A DNA stretch of 7,382 bases from assembly GCA_003545125.1 (NCBI GenBank), contig DQCI01000267.1, forward strand, positions 1-7,382, in the 5' to 3' direction. Below, in pieces: positions 1 to 6,135 of this stretch (positions are counted from its first letter, which is position 1; every line of letters begins with the position of its first letter). Origin of the DNA: Paracoccaceae bacterium (GTDB lineage: Bacteria > Pseudomonadota > Alphaproteobacteria > Rhodobacterales > Rhodobacteraceae). A program made the position numbers and the translations under genes. The notes beneath the pieces are model-generated. The model ran no database searches. It was given only the letters and a program-made list of their open reading frames with translations, and was not told the origin of the DNA.

Positions 1-28
1 GGGCGGGGGCGGCGCCGATGGATCGCTG

Positions 29-790
29 TCAGGCATTCTTCACGCCGCCGTAGCGACGATCGCGCCCGGCGTAGTTCTGCACGATCCCGGCAAAGACCTC
101 CGGGGAGAAGTCCGGCCACAGGGTCTCGATGAACTCGTATTCCGCATAGGCAGACTGCCACAGCAGGAAGTTCGAGATCCGCGCTTCGCCGGAGGTGCGG
201 ATCACCAGGTCCGGGTCCGGCAGCAGGCGGGTGTCGAGGTAGCGGGTCAGGGTCTGCTCGTCGACCGTCTCGGCGTCGAGCTTGCCGGCGGCGACATCGC
301 GCGCCATTCGTTTGGTGGCGCGCGCGACCTCGTCGCGGCCGCCGTAGTTGAGCGCGACGGTAAGATGGACGCGGGTGTTGTCCCTGGTCATCTCCTCGAG
401 GTCGTCCATCATCTTGATGAGGCTTTTCTCGAGCCGAACCCGGTCGCCGATGAAGCGCACCCGCACGCCGTTTTTCTTGAGATCGCGCGCCTGGCTGGTG
501 ATGTAGCGGCGGAACAGGCTCATGAGCCCCGCCACCTCGGATTGCGTGCGTTTCCAGTTCTCGGTCGAAAAGGCGAAGATCGTCAGGTATTCGACCCCGA
601 GCGACGGACAGGCCTCGACGATCTCGCGTACCCGCTTGGCGCCGGCGTGGTGGCCGAAGAGGCGCGGCCGGCCGCGTTGTTGGGCCCAGCGGCCGTTGCC
701 GTCCATGATAATCGCGACATGGCGCGGACCGTTGCCGGTGGCAACCGAAGCGGGTGTGGCGTCGGCGTTGCTGCCGGTGGGCTTGTTCAC
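29..790 (-). CDS. uppS: Isoprenyl transferase (undecaprenyl diphosphate synthase, cis-prenyltransferase)
   Basis: UppS condenses eight isopentenyl diphosphates onto farnesyl diphosphate to make the C55 lipid carrier for peptidoglycan and other wall polymers; it acts at the cytoplasmic face of the inner membrane. The 253-residue product has the normal family length. Visible motifs are HVAIIMDGNGRWA (about 24-36, with catalytic Asp30 and the diphosphate-binding GNGR), the FSTENWKR motif (about 74-81), and the C-terminal RTSGEARISNFLLWQ stretch followed by AYAEYEF, which binds isopentenyl diphosphate and magnesium. The start is GTG (complement of 788-790); a strong AAAGGAG ribosome binding site at 798-804 supports it. 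It follows frr by 45 bases on the same strand and is probably co-transcribed with it. cdsA usually follows in other genomes but would lie outside the window. The first roughly 20 residues are a low-complexity Ala/Thr/Gly leader that I would expect to be poorly conserved. Confidence 0.97.
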   Translation of the reverse strand: MNKPTGSNADATPASVATGNGPRHVAIIMDGNGRWAQQRGRPRLFGHHAGAKRVREIVEACPSLGVEYLTIFAFSTENWKRTQSEVAGLMSLFRRYITSQARDLKKNGVRVRFIGDRVRLEKSLIKMMDDLEEMTRDNTRVHLTVALNYGGRDEVARATKRMARDVAAGKLDAETVDEQTLTRYLDTRLLPDPDLVIRTSGEARISNFLLWQSAYAEYEFIETLWPDFSPEVFAGIVQNYAGRDRRYGGVKNA

Positions 791-797
791 GGGGCGT

Positions 798-804
798 CTC
801 CTTT
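798..804 (-). promoter_or_regulatory. Ribosome binding site that fixes the GTG start of uppS
   Basis: On the minus strand AAAGGAG ends 7 bases before the GTG at 790-788. It is a near-consensus Shine-Dalgarno sequence. It directly abuts the proximal palindrome of the 805-850 duplication, so a hairpin there could affect access to it. Confidence 0.8.
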
Positions 805-850
805 GCAGGTCACACCTGCATGATCGGCTCGCAGGTCAGACCTGCATAAT
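805..850 (-). repeat. Tandem duplication of a palindromic stretch across the frr stop codon
   Basis: Two 20-base copies, 805-824 and 831-850, match at 18 of 20 positions with a 26-base period. Each contains a perfect inverted repeat, GCAGGT-3 nt-ACCTGC (805-819 and 831-845). The distal copy encodes the last frr codons and stop (ATG CAG GTC TGA); the proximal copy repeats them as ATG CAG GTG TGA in the spacer. In the frr-uppS mRNA the two 6-bp hairpins could form separately, or the arms of one could pair with the other. The proximal hairpin touches the uppS ribosome binding site. The duplication is seen directly; a regulatory role is only inferred. Confidence 0.75.
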
Positions 851-1399
851 CTCTTCCTGTTTGGTCGCCAGGGTCTTGTCGACCTCGCCGACATAGGTGT
901 CGGTCAGCTCCTGGATCGCGTCCTGCCAGAACTTGTGGTCGTCGTCCGACATGCCGTCCTTGTGACGTTTGACCTGGTCCATGCCGTGATGGCGCACGTT
1001 GCGCACCGCGACGCGGGCGTTCTCGGCGTAATTCGCCGCGACCTTGGTGAGCTCGCGGCGGCGCTCCTCGTTGAGCTCCGGGATCGGCAGCATGATGATG
1101 GTGCCGTTGGTCTGCGGGTTGATGCCGAGGCCCGATTCCATGATCGCTTTTTCGACCTTGTTCACCAGCGACTTGTCCCAAACGTTGATGGTGACCATGC
1201 GGGGCTCGGGCACGTTGACGGTGCCCACCTGGTTGATCGGGGTCATCGCGCCGTACGCGTCGACCTGGATCGGCTCGACCATGGTCGCAGAGGCCCGGCC
1301 CGTGCGCAGCGACGCAAGCTCAGCCCTGAGCGCGGCGATTGCGCCCTTCATGCGATTCTCGAGATCGTCAAGATCCAGCTCGAATTCCTGGTCGGCCAT
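836..1399 (-). CDS. frr: Ribosome recycling factor
   Basis: Frr acts in the cytoplasm with EF-G to split the post-termination 70S ribosome so that its subunits can be reused. The chosen start gives 187 residues, close to the usual 185. The family signature is present: an N-terminal helix with LRTGRAS (about 31-37), VDAYG (46-50), the second domain with INVWDKS (71-77), [10 protein letters not shown] (91-100) and [12 protein letters not shown] (106-117), then the long C-terminal helices. The ATG at 1399-1397 is preceded by AAGGG about 8 bases upstream on the minus strand. The frame stays open upstream to an ATG at 1639, but those 80 residues are Arg/Pro/Gly-rich without family similarity, so I reject that extension. 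The next gene, uppS, is 45 bases downstream; pyrH is 521 bases upstream, further than usual. Confidence 0.97.
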   Translation of the reverse strand: MADQEFELDLDDLENRMKGAIAALRAELASLRTGRASATMVEPIQVDAYGAMTPINQVGTVNVPEPRMVTINVWDKSLVNKVEKAIMESGLGINPQTNGTIIMLPIPELNEERRRELTKVAANYAENARVAVRNVRHHGMDQVKRHKDGMSDDDHKFWQDAIQELTDTYVGEVDKTLATKQEEIMQV

Positions 1400-1438
1400 G
1401 GGTTTGCCCTTCTTGCTTCCGGCGCGTGTTCGGGCCGA

Positions 1439-1468
1439 GGTATACAGGGATTGTGGCAGGATTGTATA
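1439..1468 (-). promoter_or_regulatory. Possible frr promoter or operator region
   Basis: On the minus strand there are two -10-like boxes, TATACAAT (complement of 1461-1468) and an extended TGTATACC (complement of 1439-1446), about 40-70 bases before the frr start. The outer TATACA and TGTATA (plus strand 1441-1446 and 1463-1468) form a 6-bp dyad around a 16-base spacer. I found no good -35 box. The need for a promoter is inferred from the long gap to pyrH. Confidence 0.3.
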
Positions 1469-1606
1469 GCCTTGCGGGCGGGATTTGGGCTTATTTCTCT
1501 CCCCCGGCCGGATTGCGCGCATGGCCCGCGGACGCCCGCGCATGGCCGGGATGTTTCCGCTAACGCCCGACCGTCCTTTGCCGGGCGGGTGTGGGCTGGC
1601 GCGGGG

Positions 1607-1668
1607 AAGCCGTTTGGAAACGGCTTGCGCTGCGGTCAAAAAACCGCGTGGATCGACGTTTCGAAACG
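1607..1668. repeat. Set of three dyad-symmetric sequences (diverged triple-hairpin element, copy C)
   Basis: Three inverted repeats start exactly 25 bases apart. The first is a perfect 20-base palindrome with 9-base arms AAGCCGTTT/AAACGGCTT (1607-1626). The second is GCGGT-6 nt-ACCGC (1632-1647). The third is the perfect 12-base palindrome CGTTTCGAAACG (1657-1668). The arm style (CG/GC ends with T or A runs inside) resembles the two well-formed elements at 2789-2862 and 5986-6060. Spacing and sequence have drifted, so membership of the same family is uncertain. Confidence 0.5.
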
Positions 1669-1893
1669 CAGTGGCCCCGGGGCGGACCGGGCGGTCATCC
1701 CTGGCGTTCGCGTGCCTTCAGCGCGTGTCCGATCGTCCGATGCCGATGCTGCTTGAGGACACGGCCGATCCGCGCAGGGTCGCTCAAGTGCGCAAGTCCG
1801 GCGGGCGGACGGAGCAGCACCTCGTCAATGCGCAGATCCGCCGCACCCGGTCACTCGGTACACCGCATAGCGTGGTCCATAGCTCGTGCCCGC

Positions 1894-1920
1894 GGGCTTG
1901 CAGGCGAGGCTTGCGAGCCC
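1894..1920 (-). terminator. Imperfect hairpin immediately after the pyrH stop
   Basis: GGGCTTGC (1894-1901) and GCGAGCCC (1913-1920) pair at 7 of 8 positions around an 11-base loop, starting at the base next to the pyrH stop codon. In the minus-strand transcript the odd pair is an A-C mismatch, and no U tract follows. It may help end or stabilise the pyrH transcript, but it is not a canonical intrinsic terminator. Confidence 0.25.
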
Positions 1921-2661
1921 CTACCCTGACACCGTGGTGTAGGTGCCCTCGCCTGCCAGGATAGTCTTGAACCCGCCGGGCTCGTCGAGGGCGAATACGA
2001 TGATCGGCAGCTTGTTGTCGCGCGCGAGCGCGATGGCGCTGGCGTCCATCACGCCGAGGCGTTTGGCGAGCGCCTCGTCGTAGGTGACGGTGTCGTAGCG
2101 CTCCGCGTCGTCGAACTTTTTCGGGTCCTTGTCGTAGACTCCATCGACCTTGGTGCCCTTGAAAATGGCCTCGCAGGCCATCTCGTTGGCGCGCAGCGTG
2201 GCGGCCGTATCGGTGGTGAAATAGGGGTTGCCGGTACCGGCAGCGAAGATCACCACCCGCTTCTTCTCGAGGTGGCGCACGGCGCGGCGGCGAATGTAGG
2301 GCTCGGCGACCTCGTCCATTCGGATCGCGGAGATGACCCGGGTGAAGACCCCGAGCCCCTCGAGCGCCGATTGCATCGCCAACGCGTTCATCACGGTCGC
2401 GAGCATGCCCATGTAGTCGGCGGTGGTACGCTCCATGCCCTGCGCGGAGCCGGCCAGCCCGCGGAAAATGTTGCCGCCGCCGATCACCATGCAGATCTCG
2501 ACCCCGAGATCGCGCACCGACTTCACCTCGCGGGCGATACGTTCCACGGTCGGCGGATGCAGCCCGTAGCCCTGGTCGCCCATCAGCGCCTCGCCCGAGA
2601 TCTTCAACATCACGCGTTTGTACTTGGTCTGGGGCGTCTCGGGGGTCGCGGTGTCTGTCAT
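1921..2661 (-). CDS. pyrH: UMP kinase (uridylate kinase)
   Basis: PyrH phosphorylates UMP to UDP with ATP, an essential step in pyrimidine nucleotide synthesis. The bacterial enzyme is a hexamer of the amino-acid-kinase fold, controlled by GTP and UTP. With the start used here the protein is 246 residues, normal for the family. Visible motifs are [14 protein letters not shown] (about 15-28, phosphate-binding Lys and SGE), IGGGNIFRG (60-68), [15 protein letters not shown] (81-95), the UMP-site region [16 protein letters not shown], and [11 protein letters not shown] near the ATP site. The ATG at 2661-2659 gives the typical short Thr/Pro-rich leader before the first strand. The ribosome binding site is weak. 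The frame could open further, to a TTG at 2712, but that leader has no family support. tsf, the frequent upstream neighbour, is absent; a decayed methylase gene lies there instead. Confidence 0.97.
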   Translation of the reverse strand: MTDTATPETPQTKYKRVMLKISGEALMGDQGYGLHPPTVERIAREVKSVRDLGVEICMVIGGGNIFRGLAGSAQGMERTTADYMGMLATVMNALAMQSALEGLGVFTRVISAIRMDEVAEPYIRRRAVRHLEKKRVVIFAAGTGNPYFTTDTAATLRANEMACEAIFKGTKVDGVYDKDPKKFDDAERYDTVTYDEALAKRLGVMDASAIALARDNKLPIIVFALDEPGGFKTILAGEGTYTTVSG

Positions 2662-2788
2662 CGGGCAGCCATTTGCTAGGGGATCGACGGGTTCGGCGGC
2701 AAAATGTCCCAAAAGGCGGACGGGCGCAATGGAGGGTTTGCGGCAAAGAGGCCGGGCCGGAATTTACGGCTGGCGGAGCGGGTCGGTC

Positions 2789-2862
2789 GGGCGCGGTTTC
2801 CGGGGCGGAAACCGACACGGATTTCGCTGCGAAATCCGATCCGTTTTTCGCCTCGAAAAACG
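2789..2862. repeat. Triple-hairpin intergenic element, copy A
   Basis: After GGGCG (2789-2793) come three strong inverted repeats at an exact 24-base period. Hairpin 1 has arms CGGTTTCC/GGAAACCG around 5 nt (2794-2814). Hairpin 2 has arms CGGATTTCG/CGAAATCCG around 3 nt (2818-2838). Hairpin 3 has arms CGTTTTTCG/CGAAAAACG around 3 nt (2842-2862). The spacers are ACA and ATC. A C-rich tail with CCCCGCC follows. The element sits between the 3' end of the methylase pseudogene and the 5' end of pyrH, both on the minus strand. The same architecture recurs at 5986-6060. Confidence 0.85.
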
Positions 2863-2885
2863 CGTCCCCGCCGCTGGATCGCGCC

Positions 2886-3818
2886 CTATCCCCGGCCCCG
2901 GTTGCTGAGCAGCACCAGGTCGACCACGCGCACCCCGGCGAGCGCGCGGCCTTCCATCTGGAAGCGTTTCACCATTAATGCGCCGAGGATGACCGGCACT
3001 TCGCGTTCAAACAGCCCCGCGGGCCAGTCGTGGTCGCAGATCACCCCGCCCGATTTTTTCGCGCCGATGAGGCCGAGCGCCACGAAGGCGCCGCGGCGCT
3101 TGGCGCGCTCGATCCGCGAAAAAGATCGTCGAGATCGACGCCCTGGGCCCGGTAGAGGATGCTCTGCGAATGGCTGTAGCGTGGGTCGCAGTAGACCACG
3201 TCGCCGGCCCGGGCCAGGGCGAGACTTTCGGTGAAGTCGCGCACGCCGAACCGGGTGCCCCGGGCTCGGCTGTGCCAGACCGGGACCCGGGCGGCGAACT
3301 TGTCGGGACGGGTCGGGCGGTGCTGCCCCGGCGGGGTCGACATGTGCCCGTCGGGGGCGAAAGCGGATCACCCCGCCGTTAGCGGCGCGGCTGAAGTAAA
3401 TGAGATCCGCGGGATCGCGGCGGGAGTTGAAGCGGGCGCGGGCGGTTTCGTATGCCGCCGTGCGACCGCCGGCTTCCTCCGCCTCCCAATGAGTGCGGTT
3501 CCAGCCCACCAACGCGTCCGGCTGGTCGCGCAGCGCCGACCAGATGCCGATCAGCGGTGAGAACGTGTCCACCGCCCGGGCACGTGCCGGCGCGAGCACG
3601 CCGAGGACCCCGCCGACGCCGAGAAACGGCTCCTGGTAAGTGCGGAACGCTTTGGGGAAATAGGAAATGATCTTACGGGCGTAGCGCTGCTTGGTCCCGA
3701 CCCATTTGAGCAACTGCGATTTCCGTGGCCGCACCGCGTCGGAGGTGTTGATCGCTTTCGCCGGTTTTTCCAGTTTCTCCGGCGCCCAGCCGGTTTGCCA
3801 ATCGACCTGATCGCGCAT
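2886..3818 (-). pseudogene. D12-class DNA adenine-N6 methyltransferase (Dam-like), broken by two frameshifts
   Basis: The family transfers a methyl group from S-adenosylmethionine to adenine N6 in DNA. The N-terminal part (complement of about 3360-3818) carries LLKWVGTKQRYARKI and the SAM-binding EPFLGVGGVLGVLAP, then LIYFSRAANGGVIRFR. The frame is then lost at the five-G run 3353-3357. The correct continuation, DGHMSTPPGQHRP…DVVYCDPRYSHSQSILY…VDLDDLF, lies in another frame (about 3345-3124). The original frame returns at the five-A run 3119-3123 with SRIERAKRRGAFVAL…FEREVPV. One extra base and one missing base compensate, so a repaired protein would be about 310 residues. The catalytic DPPY motif reads DPRY, and the last part (VVDLVLLSN) departs from the usual ending, so decay is more likely than sequencing error alone. 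Start ATG at 3818-3816, with a weak ribosome binding site. Confidence 0.85.
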
Positions 3819-3871
3819 CGTGCCGCCCTGCCCGCTTCTTGCCCGTCTGCCGGCTTGCCCATCGGCCTGCT
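3789..3871. repeat. Short diverged direct repeat at the methylase 5' end
   Basis: Bases 3789-3811 and 3849-3871 match at 19 of 23 positions, exactly 60 bases apart. The first copy codes for residues 3-10 of the methylase (DQVDWQTG) on the minus strand; the second lies upstream of its ATG and would read QADGQAG in the same frame. That frame is open back to a TAA near 3929 without another ATG. The rest of the 168-base methylase-miaA divergent spacer shows no clear promoter to me. Confidence 0.45.
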
Positions 3872-3986
3872 GCCCTGCCCGCTGCGCGACACCCCAACGG
3901 CCTTTCGCATCGAACCGGGAACAGCCTTATGAGCGAACACCACGGCGGGTTGCGCCCGTGCCCCGGCCGCCCCATCTTGCGCGTGC

Positions 3987-4889
3987 ATGGATGACCTTGT
4001 CGACACACTCGCCCCCGACCGCCCGGTGCTGATCGCCGGGCCGACCGCGTCGGGGAAATCGGCGTTGGCGCTGGCGATCGCGGCACGCCAGGGCGGTGTC
4101 GTGGTGAATGCCGACGCGCTGCAGGTGTTCGAAAACTGGCGTATCCTCACCGCGCGCCCGTCGCGCGACGAGGTTGCGGTGGCGCCGCATGCGCTTTACG
4201 GCCACGTTCCCGGTAACCGGCAGTATTCGGTCGGGCAGTGGCTGCGCGACGTGGCCCCCTACATCGCGGCCCCTGGCATCGTGGAAGGCCCCCGGCCGAT
4301 CGTGATCGGCGGCACCGGGCTCTATTTCGCAGCCCTTACCGAAGGGCTCGCCGATATCCCCCCGACGCCGCGCGCGGTCCGCGCGCTGGCGGACGCCCGA
4401 TTGGCCACCGAGGGACACGAGGCGCTGCTTGCGGAGCTGGATGCCGCAACCGCGGCGCGGATCGACCGGCTGAACCCGGCCCGGGTCCAGCGCGCCTGGG
4501 AAGTGCTAAAGAGCACCGGCCGCGGTCTCGCGGCCTGGCAGGACGACACACCGCCCCCGCTCCTGCCCCTCGATCGCACGCAACCTCTGCTGGTGGACGC
4601 GGGTCGGGATTGGTTGCGTGCGCGGATCGCGCGCCGGTTCGACGCGATGCTGGCTGCGGGCGCCCTCGAGGAAGCCCGCGCCAACCTCGCCGGCTGGTCC
4701 GACAGCCTGCCCTCGGCCAAGACGATCGGCGCGCGTGAGTTGATCGCGCATCTGCGCGGCGAGATCAGCCTCGACGCCGCCCGGACCCAAGCCATTACCG
4801 CCTCGCAGCAATACGCCAAGCGTCAACGGACATGGTTCCGGGCGCGGATGGGCGACTGGCGTGTTGTCGCAGCGGACGTTCGCGACTAG
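3987..4889 (+). CDS. miaA: tRNA dimethylallyltransferase (tRNA isopentenyltransferase)
   Basis: MiaA transfers a dimethylallyl group from dimethylallyl diphosphate to N6 of A37 in tRNAs that read UNN codons, giving i6A37, which stabilises codon pairing and is later thiolated by MiaB. The 300-residue product has the usual length. The P-loop GPTASGKS is at 18-25, followed by [22 protein letters not shown] (about 38-59). NADALQVF takes the place of the common DSMQVYR and keeps the catalytic Asp43. [13 protein letters not shown] (about 105-117) and the C-terminal [17 protein letters not shown] and [12 protein letters not shown] signatures are also present. The ATG at 3987 places the P-loop at the normal distance from the N-terminus, but no Shine-Dalgarno sequence precedes it; the upstream bases are C-rich. 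It is divergent from the methylase remnant and followed by a 263-base spacer. Confidence 0.97.
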   Translation: MDDLVDTLAPDRPVLIAGPTASGKSALALAIAARQGGVVVNADALQVFENWRILTARPSRDEVAVAPHALYGHVPGNRQYSVGQWLRDVAPYIAAPGIVEGPRPIVIGGTGLYFAALTEGLADIPPTPRAVRALADARLATEGHEALLAELDAATAARIDRLNPARVQRAWEVLKSTGRGLAAWQDDTPPPLLPLDRTQPLLVDAGRDWLRARIARRFDAMLAAGALEEARANLAGWSDSLPSAKTIGARELIAHLRGEISLDAARTQAITASQQYAKRQRTWFRARMGDWRVVAADVRD

Positions 4890-5037
4890 AATGGTGCGGA
4901 TACAGGGGGATAGTCTGATTCGAACACTCACGCAGCACCGCGGTGATTCGACCGGGTTCGGCATTTGCGGGATCCAGATACGGCCGGCGTGTGTCCCAGG
5001 GCGTGTCCAAAGGGCTACAATCTTACTGGATCATAAC

Positions 5038-5071
5038 TTATCCACAGAAAAGCCACTGTGCTTGTGGACAA
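5038..5071. promoter_or_regulatory. Facing pair of DnaA-box-like sequences upstream of the AraC-type gene
   Basis: TTATCCACA (5038-5046) is a perfect match to the classical DnaA box. TGTGGACAA (5063-5071) is the complement of TTGTCCACA, one base off, so the pair forms an inverted repeat around 16 bases. An AT-rich stretch (about 5100-5147) follows. Three GANTC sites, the target of the alphaproteobacterial methylase CcrM, lie in the same 263-base spacer (4917-4921, 4945-4949, 5092-5096); that is only mildly more than chance. It could be a DnaA-controlled promoter, an operator for the downstream regulator, or coincidence. Confidence 0.4.
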
Positions 5072-5152
5072 GGCGGGCGACAGTTTCCTCAGAATCGACT
5101 ATCGGATTTGTGCGCTCAAATTCAAAAACAGATATCGAAAAACCATACGCCC

Positions 5153-5962
5153 ATGTCTCGCGCCACTGAATTCACGTCTCCCTTCCGCGTTCTCCCGCTC
5201 GGCCGACTGGCCAAGGGGGGGCGGTGGCGTACCGAAGCCATGCGCTCCTACGGTGCCCCGGTCCTGCTTTGGTTCACCCGCGGCCAGGGCCGGATCACCA
5301 TCAACGGACGCACCAGCGGCTACACCGCGCATAACGCCGTATTCGTGCCCGCGGGCACGATGCACGGGTTCGAGATGTCCTCCGCCGTGGCCGGGGTGAT
5401 CGTCGTGTTTCCGGCCGGGATCGAAGATCAGCTCGACCTGCCCGAGGAACCGGTGCACCTGCGGCTCACCGATGCCGATCAGCATATCGAGCTCAACCGG
5501 CTGATCGAATCGATCCAGCACGAGCTCGAGAACGGCGGCACCACCGCCTCGGACCGGGCGCTGATGAGCCATGCCGGACTGCTCTCGGTCTGGGTCGAGC
5601 GCCAGCTCCAGACCCATGAGGTCGAAGAACAGCGCGAAGACGCGACCACGCGTCTCGCCGCCGCCTTCACCGCGTTGGTGGAAAAGGAATTCCACTCCGC
5701 GAAGACGGTGCGCGACTATGCCGCCGCACTGGGCGTGACGCCGACCCACCTGAGCCGGGTCTGCAACAAGGCCTGTGGCCGTCCGGCCTCGGCGATCCTG
5801 GCCGACCGGGTGCACTACGAGGCGCGCCGGCTGCTCACCGAGACGCATATGCCGGTGAAGGATATCGCAGCGGCGCTGGGATTTGCCTCGCCCGCCTATT
5901 TCACCCGCGCCTTCACCCAGCATACCGGCCGCACGCCCTCGCAGTTTCGCCGCGGCAGCTGA
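5153..5962 (+). CDS. AraC-family transcriptional regulator with N-terminal cupin-like sensor domain
   Basis: This is a 269-residue DNA-binding regulator of unknown target. The N-terminal half (about 15-90) has the AraC-type ligand-binding cupin pattern, with WFTRGQGRITINGRT and the AVFVPAGTMHGFEM turn. The C-terminal domain (about 165-267) contains two helix-turn-helix units, TVRDYAAALGVTPTHLSRVC (185-204) and MPVKDIAAALGFASPAYFTR (233-252), then the family signature AFTQHTGRTPSQFRR. I chose the ATG at 5153 because the fold begins directly after it. The frame is open upstream to 4943, but that part is intergenic in character and overlaps the DnaA-box-like pair. There is no clear Shine-Dalgarno sequence. 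The TTATCCACA inverted repeat about 85-115 bases upstream is a candidate operator. Neighbours give no firm clue to the inducer. The fold is certain, the function is not. Confidence 0.93.
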   Translation: MSRATEFTSPFRVLPLGRLAKGGRWRTEAMRSYGAPVLLWFTRGQGRITINGRTSGYTAHNAVFVPAGTMHGFEMSSAVAGVIVVFPAGIEDQLDLPEEPVHLRLTDADQHIELNRLIESIQHELENGGTTASDRALMSHAGLLSVWVERQLQTHEVEEQREDATTRLAAAFTALVEKEFHSAKTVRDYAAALGVTPTHLSRVCNKACGRPASAILADRVHYEARRLLTETHMPVKDIAAALGFASPAYFTRAFTQHTGRTPSQFRRGS

Positions 5963-5985
5963 ACTTCCGCACTTCGTCCCGGTTA

Positions 5986-6060
5986 GGGCGCGGTTTCTGT
6001 TGCAGAAACCGACACGAAATCCGTACGGATTTCGCCTCGTTTTCCGCACGGAAAACGCCC
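5986..6060. repeat. Triple-hairpin intergenic element, copy B
   Basis: GGGCG (5986-5990) is followed by three near-perfect hairpins. Hairpin 1 has arms CGGTTTCTG/CAGAAACCG around 3 nt (5991-6011). Hairpin 2 has arms CGAAATCCG/CGGATTTCG around TA, a perfect 20-base palindrome (6015-6034). Hairpin 3 has arms CGTTTTCCG/CGGAAAACG around CA (6038-6057). The spacers are ACA and CCT, again 3 bases each. CGCCC (6056-6060) could pair with the opening GGGCG and close the whole unit. It begins 24 bases after the stop of the AraC-type gene. Compared with copy A, every stem is kept although the arms differ, and the arms of hairpin 2 are exchanged. Confidence 0.88.
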
Positions 6061-6135
6061 CCGCCCCTGCCCCGCGCCGGTCAAACTGATGCCGAAATCG
6101 CTGCCTAGCGTTGGGGCTGGATGGTTGCGGAGGAA

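Larger units (their letters stand above)
1400..1920. other. Long pyrH-frr intergenic region without a convincing gene
   Basis: This gap separates two genes that are normally almost adjacent. It holds a promoter-like AT-rich stretch before frr (1439-1468), a diverged triple-dyad repeat (1607-1668) and an imperfect hairpin after pyrH (1894-1920). On the minus strand, 1850-1695 is open for 51 codons and reads protein-like (…RIDEVLLRPPAGLAHLSDPARIGRVLKQ…) to a TGA at 1697-1695. It has no ATG and no recognisable family, so it may be a gene remnant or chance in GC-rich DNA. Plus-strand open frames here (1485-1964, 1591-1929) are Arg/Pro/Cys-rich and look spurious. Confidence 0.6.

Noticed and set aside
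1400..1639. N-terminal extension of Frr to the ATG at 1639
   Set aside because: The added 80 residues are Arg/Pro/Gly-rich without family similarity, and the ATG at 1399 has a proper ribosome binding site and gives the standard length.
935..1756. Long open frame of 273 codons on the plus strand opposite frr
   Set aside because: It is antisense to a clear frr gene and has the His/Arg/Val-rich composition typical of GC-rich shadow frames.
1784..2818. Long open frame of 344 codons on the minus strand overlapping pyrH
   Set aside because: It is the other frame of pyrH, very Arg-rich, while pyrH itself is unmistakable.
2789..2862. Intrinsic transcription terminator or CRISPR-like array
   Set aside because: The hairpins are not followed by a T run on either strand. 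There are no identical direct repeats with unique spacers, and the spacers are only 3 bases.
4861..4889. Hairpin at the end of miaA (GTCGC…GCGAC)
   Set aside because: It has a 5-bp stem with a long loop inside the coding sequence and no T tract, which is not enough for a terminator.
4943..5152. N-terminal extension of the AraC-type regulator to 4943
   Set aside because: The extra 70 residues do not look like a regulator domain and would cover the DnaA-box-like intergenic sequence; the normal fold starts right after 5153.
4890..5152. Chromosomal replication origin
   Set aside because: Only two DnaA-like boxes are visible and miaA/araC-type neighbours are not the usual origin context in this group; the evidence is too thin for an origin call.
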